From assembly GCF_037975245.1 (NCBI RefSeq), contig NC_092574.1, positions 17,277,213-17,337,212 of the forward strand: a DNA stretch of 60,000 bases, read 5' to 3'. Source of the DNA: Apostichopus japonicus (lineage: Eukaryota > Echinodermata > Holothuroidea > Aspidochirotida > Stichopodidae). The notes under the pieces were generated by a model that searched no databases, was not told the origin of the DNA, and worked only from the letters and a program-made list of their open reading frames with translations. This document shows positions 47,609-59,360 of this stretch, one piece after another (the first letter of the stretch is position 1; each line of letters starts with the position of its first letter). The translations under genes and the position numbers were made by a program.

Positions 47609-47788
47609 GGAGTGTAGCAGACTTCAGTGATCTGAAGGTTGGTGATCAGATTCTCAGCATCAACAAGGAGAGTACCAGACGCTTCAATCAGGAAGACGTC
47701 CACCAGTGTCTCGGCCAGTCCATTCTGACAGGCAAGCTGACTTGCAAAGTACGAAGATACCCAGACGGAAAAGTACCAGAAACGACAG
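47609..47788 (+). CDS. LMO7: LMO7-like exon 7 (PDZ domain, C-terminal half)
   Basis: The acceptor TATTTCACAG ends at 47608 and the exon completes a Gly codon. It encodes SVADFSDLKVGDQILSINK, the HQCLGQS helix alphaB, and GKLTCKVRRYPDG. The L-x-V-G-D-x-I-L-x-I-N core is the hallmark of PDZ domains. A-D/E-F-S-x-L preceding it and V-R-R-Y following it match vertebrate LMO7 in particular. PDZ in this family binds C-terminal ligands at junctions. The donor is GTATGG, phase 1. LIMCH1 lacks a PDZ, so the pair of PDZ exons favours LMO7. Confidence 0.92.
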
Positions 47789-47989
47789 GTATGGAGTTTA
47801 CATATCTTATTTATCATTTACATCGAAGGATTTTTGTTTCCATGCCTGTAAAATTCATGACATTTTCTAAAACTAACAAGAAGTCTTACAGAGTAATGGA
47901 ATATTTCTCATTCAAACAATATTGAAGGTCAATACAGCGCATAGAGTCATCACAAGACTAGTCTTCCTTCTGATGTCAACAATGTGACT

Positions 47990-48365
47990 TATCTCCCTCC
48001 CAAAGACAAAACCCTGATGTCTGTCATTTAGTATAAGACAACACTGTGACCTATCTCTCTCCTTAAGACAACACTGTATGTGTCCCACTTAAATACAACA
48101 CTGTGACTTATCTCCCTCCCCAAGACAACACCCTGATGACTGTCTCTCTCCAAAAGACAACACTAAAGTATGACTTATTTCTTTCCTGAAGACAACACTG
48201 CATATCTCCCTCCTAAATACAACATTGTGCCAAATCTCCATCCTAAAGAAAACAATGGGACCTGTCTTCTTCCTGATGACAACATTCTGACTGGTGTCCC
48301 TCTTAAAGACAACACTAACTGATCTATCTCCTTTAAAGACAACACTTTGACTTATCTCCATAGTG
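47990..48365. repeat. Degenerate ~30-40-bp tandem repeat
   Basis: About ten imperfect units are built from AAGACAACACTGTGACTTAT and a CTCCCTCC block, in intron 7. Unit length varies. The minus-strand open frame across it is repetitive and not a gene. Confidence 0.8.
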
Positions 48366-48485
48366 ATGGAAACAATTTATCCAATGGTAATGTTATAACT
48401 GTAAAAATGTCATTTGAGAAGTGGAAGAAACAATACTTTATCTCTGTTGCTTAGTTCTGAAGTTGCTTTGTCTAAACTGTTTCAG

Positions 48486-48765
48486 CTGTGAAGGAATCAA
48501 AATTCCAAAGAACTTTCCCCTCAAAGCAAGAAAGTCAACCCCCTCCAGTACAAAATCAACCCCCTCCCGTGCAAAGTCAACCCCCTCCAGCACGTCAGCC
48601 TGTGAGGACATCGCAGCCTCCGGTTGAGAGCGTGACTAGTCACAGCAAACAGGAACCTGCTGATACAGATATCGATGTTTTGAGACCAGGTCCAACTAAG
48701 AATGCCTTGGCTAGGGCACGTCAGATGCTTGATGACCTCGAGATGGAAGATGAAAGCCTCGAAAG
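48486..48765 (+). CDS. LMO7: LMO7-like exon 8 (QPPPVQ repeats, helical end)
   Basis: The acceptor TGTTTCAG ends at 48485 and the exon completes an Ala codon. It encodes AVKESKFQRTFPSKQES, then three heptads QPPPVQN, QPPPVQS, QPPPARQ (a 21-bp coding tandem at about 48536-48598). Then comes an acidic/Ser-rich linker and KNALARARQMLDDLEMED, likely helical, ending in phase 2. The donor AAAG|GTTTGG is weaker than consensus, but the next exon completes the Ser codon exactly. Confidence 0.82.
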
Positions 48766-49926
48766 GTTTGGAACTTCATTAATTGTCTTCTTGGGGGGGG
48801 GGGTGGGGGTGGGGGCTGAGGGAAGCAAGGAGGTTTGTTTGAATGTTTGAAACTGACAAGGATTATATTGAAACCATTATTTAATGTCTTGTTGAAAACA
48901 TGAAAGATTTTAATCTTACTTAACAATGGCCAAATGCATTAGTTCAGGCATTTCTTCTTCTCTTTTGATGCAAATTAATGTCATTTGCTCTGTCTCTGGT
49001 CATTTCACAGACTGTACTGTTGTGATATTGCTTCATCACAATGACTTGATTGATATATTTTGAAGTGTTCTATACCCTAAAAGATATGTAAAAAGAGCTG
49101 TCTGCATTTGCTTGTCAATTTCCTACAGTTTCTCCAAACCATGGCATAACACTCAAAATTAGACTTATTGCACAAATTTAGACACCAACCGAAATTTTCC
49201 ATGAAATTGATTATTAATGAGTAATTACCGATTCCACTTGAATGTAAGATTTGCTCATAAGGACTCTCTGTCATCTTGCTATTAAGTTATGCTCAATAGA
49301 AGTCGAAGCGTTCAATACAAAATTTTACTGAAATTTTAGATATTTCAGTATCTAAATGTAGATGCTTTTCATGGATACCTGTTCTTAATTGCAACCTGTG
49401 GTGTAATTGTCTTGCGCCATGCAAAATATCTGAGTGAGACTCAGGTTATTGGTGAATGATACAAGAAGTCATTCTGTAACAACCTGAGAAAGTCCAATGC
49501 TTTTCAGATGTAGTATTTGCAATGAAGCAGATCTATCAGTTGGCCTCTCCTATTTTGGGAATGTAAGTTTCAAAATAGCATTTTTCACACCAGTGAGTGA
49601 TGCATGCTTGAGTGCAGAATGAGTGAATTTGGTTGGAAGCACTGTTGGAAAATTTTCTTATTGAACAAAAGCAGATTTTTTCCTAACTTTTACACCACCA
49701 GTTAGCACTGTTACTATCAAAAACATATTATTAGTTGTCATTTGAATCTCTGATTAGAGTAGAATGTTGGTTGCCTTTTTATCTCATTTCATTCTACTCC
49801 CATGTTTTGGTTCCTTAATAGTTTCTTCAGTCATTAATACTTTGCTGTGAATTTTCTAAGCAAGTTTGCTTTTAGTTTTCCAGAGTTTTTGTAAATCTAT
49901 TATATTATTCATATCATTCATTGTAG

Positions 49927-50038
49927 TTCGTCTAAATCATCGGACATCGTAGATTCATCATCAGTTCCACCGACCAACAGACTTGGCAACAAACCATTCT
50001 ATAGCCAACCCATCAAGAGTAATGGATATGTACCTCAT
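49927..50038 (+). CDS. LMO7: LMO7-like exon 9
   Basis: The acceptor TTCATTGTAG ends at 49926. It begins with the third base of a Ser codon, then SSKSSDIVDSSSVPPTNRLG and NKPFYSQPIKSNGYVPH, ending at GTAAGT, phase 0. It is Ser/Pro-rich, typical of LMO7 linkers between PDZ and LIM. Identification rests on phase and position. Confidence 0.75.
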
Positions 50039-50160
50039 GTAAGTAGTGAAACTTTCAATACATTCAGAGACAGGTTTGGCCTTAACGGAAGGTTATCATT
50101 TAAAATCACCAATATTAATCAAATTAGCTGTTTTAAAGCGACCATTCACAAAGACAGGTT

Positions 50161-50517
50161 GTGGCGGGGTTTCGGTGGGTTGTGGCGGGGTTTCGGTGGG
50201 TTGTGGCGGGGTTTCGGTGGGTTGTGGCGGGGTTTCGGTGGGTTGTGGCGGGGTTTCGGTGGGTTGTGGCGGGGTTTCGGTGGGTTGTGGCGGGGTTTCG
50301 GTGGGTTGTGGCGGGGTTTCGGTGGGTTGTGGCGGGGTTTCGGTGGGTTGTGGCGGGGTTTCGGTGGGTTGTGGCGGGGTTTCGGTGGGTTGTGGCGGGG
50401 TTTCGGTGGGTTGTGGCGGGGTTTCGGTGGGTTGTGGCGGGGTTTCGGTGGGTTGTGGCGGGGTTTCGGTGGGTTGTGGCGGGGTTTCGGTGGGTTGTGG
50501 CGGGGTTTCGGTGGGTT
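50161..50517. repeat. 21-bp minisatellite, 17 copies, no divergence seen
   Basis: Exactly 357 bases = 17 x 21 of unit GTGGCGGGGTTTCGGTGGGTT (20-base core plus T), in intron 9 of the LMO7-like gene. I saw no substitution between copies. The unit has several G runs on the plus strand (GGGG, GGG, GG), so G-quadruplex formation is plausible. Since 21 is divisible by 3 and the unit has no stop on three plus frames and one minus frame, it produces long phantom ORFs (50046-50519, 50133-50573, 50159-50575, 50161-50616). Confidence 0.97.
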
Positions 50518-51064
50518 AACCTACAGTCTTCAAAGCTTGCTGACAGAGATCCAATTATTATTATCGGGCCCATAGTTAAACCTAATGTTCGTACATTGTC
50601 ATCATCAGAGGTTTAGCCCTCATAGGCCATCCTGGGTCATGGGCCTAAGAGTTTGGGGACCACTGTTCTAAAGAATAATCATAGATTGTAGTTATTCAAT
50701 AATTGGAGTGCAATCCAGCTGAATGAATTTCATGTTTGAGATAATGGTAAGGGATGGGGTTAGGTTATGTGTGGAGTATTGAGGACCATACTAGGGTTGG
50801 GTTTATGTCATGTGAGTGGGTAATGTGGAGGTTTCATGTTTAGGTTGAGATTAGGTTGCGTGAGGGGCAATGGGAAGCATGTTAGGGTCAGGTCTAAGTC
50901 ACTTAAGAAATAGTGGGGCAGATAAGGATAGTCTCCCGCCCCCTCCCTCCCTCCCCACCCCCCGCCCCTTGCAGATTGCATAAAGACTGATGCTTTTAGG
51001 CTTTTGTTCTTTCCCCCATTTTTTTTTTTCAATTATTGTTTTACTGCTATCTGGGAAAAAAAAG

Positions 51065-51373
51065 AATGAGGTGATAGCTGTTGAGCAGAAAGCAGGAGAA
51101 GATGAAAGTGATGCTCCCATTCATGAATTACAGCCTGATAAGCAAGAGGATGACTGGGCCCCCAATGCCTCCATGGAGGTGCGGGTAGGGACACCGCAAA
51201 CTCTTCAGAAATCTGAAGATTTGTGTCCCTCCGACGGCCCACAAATGTCCACTGTCGAACCCAGATCAGGAGTTACATCCACCGATCCTGGTCTGGATGA
51301 GTCATTTTCTCAAAGTGAAGACTTTGATGACAATGAAAGTGGTGTAGCACCGTTAAATTTGGCCAGCGACGAG
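51065..51373 (+). CDS. LMO7: LMO7-like exon 10 (acidic linker)
   Basis: The likely acceptor is the first AG after a T-rich tract (ends 51064). It encodes 103 residues starting NEVIAVEQKAGEDES and ending in PLNLASDE, strongly acidic and Ser/Pro-rich with no domain. The donor is GAG|GTTTGT at 51374, phase 0. If that donor is not used, the frame stops at 51411 after 12 more codons. The acceptor is the least certain of the set because an A-run precedes it; a start at GTG or AAA a few codons later is also possible. Confidence 0.7.
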
Positions 51374-51489
51374 GTTTGTGATGATGTCATTGTTTGCTGT
51401 GAATCATCATAATCTGTGTAGTCTCTTCTCCTCACTAACAATTAATCATTTGAACAATGGTCATCTATCTCTCGTTCCACCTCATTTAC

Positions 51490-51905
51490 CAGCGGCTGAA
51501 GTAGGTTGAAAGTAGAACCACGGTTTTTCTCTCTTGATAAATCTCATTAAACAGGGCTGAGTTCGGTTGAAAGTAAGACCGTGGTCATGTCTCCCTTGAT
51601 AAATTTCATTTACCAGGGCTGAGTTTGGTTGAAGTTAAGACCGTGGTCATGCCTCTCTTGGTAAACCTCATTAACTAGGGCTGAGTTGTTCATGTCTCTC
51701 TAGGTGTGATTTCATTTACCACGGCTGAGTTAGGTTGAAAGCAAAACTGGTCTTGTTTCTCTTGATAAACCTATTAACCAGGGCTGAGTTTAGTTGAATT
51801 TAAGACCATTGGTATTGTTTCTCTTGGTAATTACAGATTTATGTGGGGGTGAGTTAGTTTGGAATGAGGACCATGGTCATGTTTCTCTTGGCATACCTCA
51901 GTTAA
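51490..51905. repeat. ~62-bp degenerate minisatellite, about 7 copies
   Basis: Units contain GGGCTGAGTTNGGTTGAAAG, an AGACCGTGGTCATG block, and TCTCTTGATAAA. Successive GGGCTGAG starts are near 51554, 51616 and 51678. It lies in intron 10 directly after exon 10. Confidence 0.85.
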
Positions 51906-53099
51906 AACTTATGTAAAAAGTAAATTGTGTTAGTAACCTTTACAGGAAGAACCAACAGTTTGTTAAAGTTTTCTCAATTCATTGACATCATTAGATATCA
52001 AGTTTCTTTTGGATCTGATATTTCTGATTTTGGGAGACAAAAAGCTATAAGGTTGATATCTAGAGTTTCTAATTTACATAATGGGAACAGGGATATTTGG
52101 TTTTGATTTCTTCAATATTTCTTTCACCTCTCTAAGATAGTACTGAACCATCTTTGTGTGCTTAACACAATCATTTCATAGATAGCATTCAGCCACTGTC
52201 GTCTATTTTACTCAACCACCTATATGAGTCTCATTCCTCATTTTGTTTTTAGTCAAGAATTAATTAATTTAATCAGTTAATTTCTCATTTTGACTTGTCA
52301 TTTTTGGATGGCAGATGTTGGATGTTGACTTGTCATTTTTTTTTTCACTCAAACTATCCTATAAAGGATATTTAACAATCTAAGAATTGTCAACAAGTGG
52401 TTGTTGTCCTTGGAATATTTCACAATCTGTTCCTAATGTAACTGCTATGCCACAGGTTTGCCAGAGCAATGTGATAATATGTTACTGACAAGGGCAAGAA
52501 TTTCAAAATGTTATCACCTTGCTAAAAATATGCAAAATAATTCTACTGGCTGTAATCAAGATTGTCCCCACTGGCATTTTCTTGAATCGCAGAACAGGCT
52601 AATGAGAACAGCCGTATAACATTTGCTGATAATAAATTGTAATACTGGGCTTAAATGTGAGATAAAGAAATAATGCCCACTTTTTGATTGATCTTTGTTA
52701 CCAGACTTCCCGTGTTTTTATGTCCTAAATGCATATTGGTCAAAAACATTACAGTGCCTATTTTGCTGTACTGGTAAACACAGAAACCCATTGGCATTTA
52801 GGGGGTAAACAGCCTGAATTTCGAGGTCTCTTCGTCGCTGGTTAAATTTTGTGTGAAATCAAAGGGTCTTGAGGTTTGGCAAATGACAGGCATGCAATAA
52901 AGACATGTTAGAGAATAGTTCAAAGTTAGACAACTGATTGAAACTCCAATACACATATAGAACTAGTACAAAGACTATTGGTCCATATCACATGTTGCTA
53001 ATGACTACAATATCAACCAATAGGGATTCACCTCTTTACTAGTGAAAAGAGGGATATATCATAAGGTGTGAGACACTGTAGCTCATCACTAGTTGTTAC

Positions 53100-53790
53100 A
53101 TTCAAAATATAATACTCAACACAGACCTTCAGTCGTGACTAGTTAAACCAGGTGTAGATCATACCTGAATCCCTCAGGCATTTAGTTCATCACTAGTTGT
53201 AACATTCAGATATATACTTTACACAGACATTCTGTCATCAGTAGCTGCAAGAGGTGTAGATCATACCTGAATCCCTCAGGCATTTAGTTCATCACTAGTT
53301 GTAACATTCAGATATATACTTTACACAGACATTCTGTCATCAGTAGCTGCAAGAGGTGTAGATCATACCTGAATCCCTAAGGCATTTAGTTCATCACTAG
53401 TTGTAACATTCAGATATATACTTTACACAGACATTCTGTCATCAGTAGCTGCAAGAGGTGTAGATCATACCTGAATCCCTCAGGCATTTAGTTCATCACT
53501 AGTTGTAACATTCAGATATATACTTTACACAGACATTCTGTCATCAGTAGCTGCAAGAGGTGTAGATCATACCTGAATCCCTAAGGCATTTAGTTCATCA
53601 CTAGTTGTAACATTCAGATATCATACTTTACACAGACATTCAGGAATCAGTAGCTGAAACAGGTGTATATCATACCTGAATCCCTAAGGCATTTAGTATC
53701 TCATACTTTACACAGACATTCAGGAATCAGTAGCTGCAAGAGGTGTAGATCATACCTGAATCCCTCAGGAATTTATCTCATCACTAGTGA
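53100..53790. repeat. 102-bp minisatellite, about 6-7 copies
   Basis: GAGGTGTAGATCATACCTGA recurs at 53251, 53353 and 53455, exactly 102 bases apart. Central copies are nearly identical; the two right-hand copies have a deletion and CAGGAATC variants. It lies in intron 10. A TACCTGAATCCC(T)(C/A)AGGCA block alternates between C and A forms in successive copies, suggesting a two-unit (204-bp) higher-order duplication. Confidence 0.92.
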
Positions 53791-54398
53791 ATAGTCTTGG
53801 ATATTTTTTAGAAATTGTTAGATTAAAGTTTGAGTTAATGCTGCTGTTCCTCATACATAGTTTGTTGTGCAATTATTTTTCATGAATATTGTGCAAATAC
53901 TCTGCTGAGTTTATATTATTGCTCTCAGATGTGTATGACTTGTGACTGTTTATATAGTGAATGTTTATATAGTGAACTTTATTCTACCACACCAGAAATG
54001 AGGCTCAGTACATCGGTGCCATTTTTTACAACTCTTTCTTGCTGTGAGTTCTCTGTGAAAGTTAGGCCAAGAGTGCAAATCGTATTGGTATAAATTGTAT
54101 GTTGCTGTTATCCAGTATCACCTTTCACTACTTTGGAAAGTTCCTTCAAAAATTCCTTCAATCCATGGTATGTTAGTTTATCAAGTTTGCAAGGCATATC
54201 AAGGTTTGACAAGGACTGATGATTCCCTGATTTTTTTAAAAATCATAAATTCATTCATAAATATGTTCTGATAGCCCTCCTGTTTCAGAACGTACATTAG
54301 CAGTTATTTGTGCTTCAGCACCTTGGAGTGTTCATGATATTGACACTCTACAAAATGTCATTGATTTGTTTATTGATTTATTGATTGTCTTTCTCCAG

Positions 54399-54515
54399 GG
54401 AGCAGAGAGTAACAGCATGGACAATGAGAGTCTTTCCTCTGAGGATAGTCGGCAGTCCAGTCAGAGGTACAGGCCGACTCTACAGACTCAGGACCGAGTG
54501 AGTCGCCACACTCCT
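54399..54515 (+). CDS. LMO7: LMO7-like exon 11
   Basis: The acceptor CTTTCTCCAG ends at 54398. It encodes 39 codons, GAESNSMDNESLSSEDSRQS then SQRYRPTLQTQDRVSRHTP, ending at GTGAGT, phase 0 both sides. It is Ser/Asp-rich with predicted casein-kinase-like acidic serine clusters. It is separated by only 214 bases from exon 12. Confidence 0.8.
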
Positions 54516-54729
54516 GTGAGTATTTCCTGATTGATTAACTCTTACCAGTGCATGACCTCAAGATGCTGTAATCTTCCTCTGCCCATTCAATGGTTTTTGT
54601 TTTTGTCTTTACATGCAGAGGTAGTGCAACATTTATGCCATCGTTAATGTCTAATTAAGACGAATTGACTCTTTTTGTCTCTGGGGTACAACCATAGAAT
54701 GCTTACATCTGACATCTTTGTTATCATAG

Positions 54730-54964
54730 ACTTCCAGTCAAGATGAAGGGTACGGCCAGGAATATCAACCAAAGCCCACCTTCAGATCAGGTCTCATCCC
54801 CAAGGCATATCAGACCAAAGCACCGGAACCGTACAAGCCGCCCTCTAGTCGCGACCTGCAAGAACCTGTCAACAGCCGTAGCGACATCAATCAAAGACGC
54901 ACTGAATTTTTCCGTAAGGTTACCTACGCGCCTCGTATGAAATTGCTCTGGCGACGACGACCAG
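54730..54964 (+). CDS. LMO7: LMO7-like exon 12 (RRxxFF motif, two possible donors)
   Basis: The acceptor TTATCATAG ends at 54729. It encodes TSSQDEGYGQEYQPKPTFR, a proline/basic linker, then NQRRTEFFRKVTYAPRMKL and LWRRRP. NQRRTEFF resembles the KRRSQFF motif found downstream of PDZ in vertebrate LMO7. Two donors fit the next exon equally (both phase 1): GTACTG after 54964 as annotated, and GTAAGG after 54913, which would end at TEFF. The latter matches donor consensus better. Confidence 0.78.
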
Positions 54965-57639
54965 GTACTGGGTACCCATGCATATTCATAGGGATGTCTG
55001 CTGTATTCCAAATACCTCAACATTCAAGTGTCTTTCCAAATTCCCTAAAATTACCTCCTGTCCACTTGTTTACTAATCTCAAAAAATGTATTTCAACTTT
55101 CTCTTGATCAGAGAAATGTTAATACATGTATAACTTATATCAGAAATTCATTCAAAAGTTCCCAGCAGCAGTTTTCAACTTGAAATTTCTGTTTCACAAA
55201 AAATTGTGGCTTCCTACCATTTATCTCAATTCCCATGATTTTGTGCAAAAATCAATTTGTTTCTTCTTCCTCGCTTGATACTAAAGCGTTTGTTTGCAAT
55301 TTAATCAGCCCCTACCACTCTGCATGGGTACTAACTGAGTCGTCTGTCGTGTCGTGATTGCATTTTATACCGCATTCATGTTTTGTTTCTGCTGCTGTTG
55401 CATCTCTGCGTATTATTGTAATTACAACACTGCAGCATATAATCTTCAAGCCTATTCCGATGTGTTGCATGTACAAGATTGTTGTGGTAGCCTGCACCAG
55501 TCTCGGTTTGATGTTTGATTTTTTTTCAACTAAATTGGCATCGCCAATGGAGCTTTTGCAATAGAAATGTGTCTATATGTATCTGTCTTTCAACATCAAT
55601 TGAAAAGCTGTTGCTCATAGCCAATTTGCTTGATCCTGACAGAAGAAGTTGTTAAAGTGTTTGCCCATGTCGAGTCTTCATTAATGTTACACAAAAAGTA
55701 AGGCAGAACATTATTTGAAGGTCGAGGGGCAGTCAAAACATGAAATCCATCAAAGTGCTCTTCTTAAGGATTTAGTCTTGATTTGGATTAAAATTTTAGA
55801 CAAGTTCAGTTGCTGACTGGGGCACAAAGTTGTATGAGTAAATGGGGGAAAAAATTATTGGAAGGACCCTGTTAATAGGAAGTCTGCTAAAAGAATAGAG
55901 CACACATCAAACATTTGTGAGCTGCAATTTCAATGGAGAAATGACATATGGCTTCTAGACACATTTTTTATCCCTTATTGAAGTTTCTTAAAATGAACTG
56001 AAAGTGATGTTACTGTGGTTATAAATCAAATAACATTTGCCCATTGCAGTACAAACTGGGCTAATTTGACTTCTACGGTGGCCATTTTTTCCCGTAATAG
56101 TTGACTCTTACTTTCTGAGTAATAGATTGGCTTATAGTCAACAACTGGTTTTCTGCAGGTATTCTGGTATATACTCTAGGCTTTGAACACAAGCTTATTA
56201 TCAAACTGTGGTTTCTTTTAAAGAGTTTTTTTTCTGTACAGGTATGGTATGTTTCTCTTTACCCTATCATGTAATTGTGCACACAGAGTATAACATTAGG
56301 CACAATTTTACAGGTTTCTGCTATTGACGGAAACGATGGCAATAGGGATTTAATTTTGACCTGATTGATAGAAATATTCATGTTCAAAGTTCAGGATCAC
56401 AACGAGTAGAATAGATAGACAGTGTATGTGAACCTGTCCATAGTTGCACAAATTGGCAATGTCAGTAAAATCGGACTCTCTACATTTGTAAGTTTGAACC
56501 CTTTGTTTGTTGGATTTGGCCTGTTGAGAACTTGATCCAAAAAACAAGTGAAGCTAGGGTTAAAGTGTTTGATGGATTTCAAAAACTATTGAAAGTAAGA
56601 AGTTTGGCAAAACCCTTCAGGATATATAACTTTGCAAGTCTTTTTGAAAACAGGAGAACTGCAGACTGAGAAAAACAAGGAGCCAGGTATTCCAAATGAT
56701 TAATTTTCATCCATAACTTTTTTCGTTTTCCACACGAAAATAATTAAAAACTTCTAATTTAATTTATCTGTTCACAATCAACCTCTACATGTCAATTCTC
56801 TGTCTCATAGGTAGAGTAATACATCTGTTCATTTCTTTTCTGTCGGGGTGGGGCTGGAGAGGGAGGGGAAGGGAATGGTGTGTGGATGATTATGTTTCCA
56901 TGTCTACCCGTAAAGAAAAAAAGTATATATAGACTCTTATAGTTCATTTTTGTTACCAGTATGACAGGGAGGAAAGATAGGACAGTATGTTCTAGCAGGG
57001 TTGTTTTATTTATGGGATGTTAAATTTGCCAGCTGGCACTCTGAATATCTAGATCCACATTCTCATTCCTAATATACCAAGTTTTGTCAAAGTTAGGAAT
57101 GGTGTGAAGTAGAAAAATTTGGACCTGTTTACAAGATACTTAAATGACAGATATCAAGGTTTTAAATGGAATGATGAATTTTCCACTCTTTTTCATGAGA
57201 TGCTCCTCCATTGGGAGTGTTTCATTCTGTTGAATATTCAACATGGTAATGATATCAGCTATAATCTACCCTTTGATTATCACACTTACTAGCTTCATCA
57301 CATGACACTCTGTACCTCATAAATTTCATTGCCCAGTATTAACCTCATGTTCATAAATCTAAATCTTTAATATTTACCCTCTGGCTAATTTTCAAAATAC
57401 TGCATTAAAATACTTTAGTCTCAATCTTTAAGTTTTCATTACAGCAGCAACTGTCTCCACTGAAATAGTTAAGAAATCGTTTAGTACAGTAGTTGATAGT
57501 ACATTTTTCTGTATATTACAATCCTTTGAGTTGATAGAAATCCTTTTGAGTTGATAGACATCCTTTGAGTTGATAGAAAGCATTGCCTTGCCATGGATTA
57601 ATTGTAAACAAAGGTCCCAGGGAGACTTCATAGTTTACA
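54965..57639 (+). other. LMO7-like intron 12, first part
   Basis: No exon or element supported. The ORFs at 55312-55497, 55358-55564, and 56350-56582 lack domains. A short direct duplication of CTTTTGAGTTGATAGA-type sequence occurs at about 57520-57580. Confidence 0.5.
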
Positions 57640-57643
57640 TTAA

Positions 57644-58003
57644 AGGCATTGAAGACTCGCCCCAAACAGTGTGCGGCCATCTGAAAAAGTTAACTTTCTG
57701 ATGCTTGCAAGTGACGTTTTGTTCGTGTCGCTACAAAATGCAGACAGTGATGAAACGTGATACCTTGTTATCTTCAGCTGGACCTGAGATGTCCATCGCT
57801 GTATCGTTTATACACTGTGCTGTGGGTATTGGCCCCAGCTGCATGTACTGACTGTACACTAGTGTCTAATTACCGACGGTAGCAAGCTGTGTGTGTATTT
57901 TCTGGGATCGATGGTGGTGTCTAACACTTCTGTTACACCTCATTCGGAACTAGGTCAGATTACCGGCATTAGACGTTTCTTTTTGCGCGAGTCTTCACAC
58001 CCT
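57644..58003. mobile_element. TTAA-flanked MITE, 360 bp
   Basis: Flanked by TTAA at 57640-57643 and 58004-58007. Ends AGGCATTGAAGACTCGC and (inward from the right) AGGGTGTGAAGACTCGC are imperfect inverted repeats sharing GAAGACTCGC. No coding capacity is recognised; the ORF starting at 57893 runs out of the element and is not supported. Confidence 0.8.
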
Positions 58004-58807
58004 TTAATATTCATAGCTTACATGTATCGCCATTCTGTATATACGCACATGATTCTGTTATCCTTTTACATACTGTATATGCAGGCGGTTAACCTGCTAG
58101 TTAAGGCACACGTATTAACAAACAGTTTATACTTTTTGCTCGCCCTCTGTCTGGTATCTTATCAGATTATCCATATTTACTTGGTGTAAGTAGTATCTTA
58201 GGGTTGACTGGTTTACTCAAACTGTACCACATTTGTCCAATATGTACAACTTGTAGCATACTTTCACCACACACATGCTATATCCTGTAACTAAACATTT
58301 ACATAATCCCACATGGTTTATCATAGTACATGCTAAAATACCCACAATTGTAACTCCTGTATGTATCCAATAACATTTGACATCCTCTTAGATGTCCCAT
58401 TTGTTCCAATATCGATATAACTTCTTGGGTACCTCTATTTTGTTCCAATGTTCGTTTCGGACATTATTACTGGCTCATAGCTATCACTCTATTGCCCTAC
58501 CTCGCAAGAATCTCTCCAGACCATCAAAAAGGACTATTTGTATGAGGGTTATTATTTTTTCTGCCTTGTTTCATTTTATGAGATTCCTTGGCAGTACTAT
58601 TCTATCATATTGGTGATTTACAAATAAATATTCATAAAACAAAAAGTGAAATTTCTATGAAGTGTAGAGACTGGGCTGTTTCTATGTAATAATTTCTTGG
58701 TATTTGTAGCTTTAAGGTTTGTTTAATACAGAGTGTAATCTATAGTGTTGTTGTACAGGACTGAACTATGGGATTTTTATATCATTTTCTGTAATCATAT
58801 CATCGTG

Positions 58808-59360
58808 TATATTTATATGTAGCCTCCCATCTCCAGCAGGAACAAATCATCATCAAGTATATTTATATGTAACCTCCCAGGCTCCCACCTCCAGCAGGAA
58901 AATATCACCATCAAGTGTATTTATACATAGCCTCCCACCTCCAGCAGGAACAAATCATCATCAAGTATATTGAATGTAACCTCCCACCTCCAGCAGGAAT
59001 AAATCATCATGAAGTGTATTTATATGTAACCTCCCACCTCCAGATAGAACAAATCACCATCAAGTATATTTATATGTAAACTCCCACCTCCAGCAGGAAC
59101 AAATCACCATCAAGTATATTTATATGTAACCTTCCACCTCCAGCAGGAACAAATCATCATCAAGTATATTTATATGTAACCTTCCACCTCCAGCAGGAAC
59201 AAATCATCATCAAGTATATTTATATGTAACCTCCCACCTACAGCAGGAACAAATCATCGTCAAGTATATTTATATATAACCTCCCATCTCCAGCAGGAAC
59301 AAATCATCATCAAGTACATTTAATTGTAACCTCCCACCTCCAGCAGGAACAAACCATCAT
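58808..59360. repeat. 50-bp minisatellite, about 11 copies
   Basis: Units contain TATATTTATATGTAACCTCC, then CACCTCCAGCAGGAACAAAT, then CATCATCAAG. Most copies are 50 bases and differ by a few substitutions. It lies in intron 12, 600 bases before exon 13. Confidence 0.93.

Noticed and set aside
50046-50616. Four overlapping ORFs of 138-157 residues with perfect heptapeptide repeats (CGGVSVG, WRGFGGL, VVAGFRW, THRNPAT)
   Set aside because: They are all readings of one 21-bp minisatellite inside an intron. Unit length divisible by 3 and no stop in the unit explain every frame.
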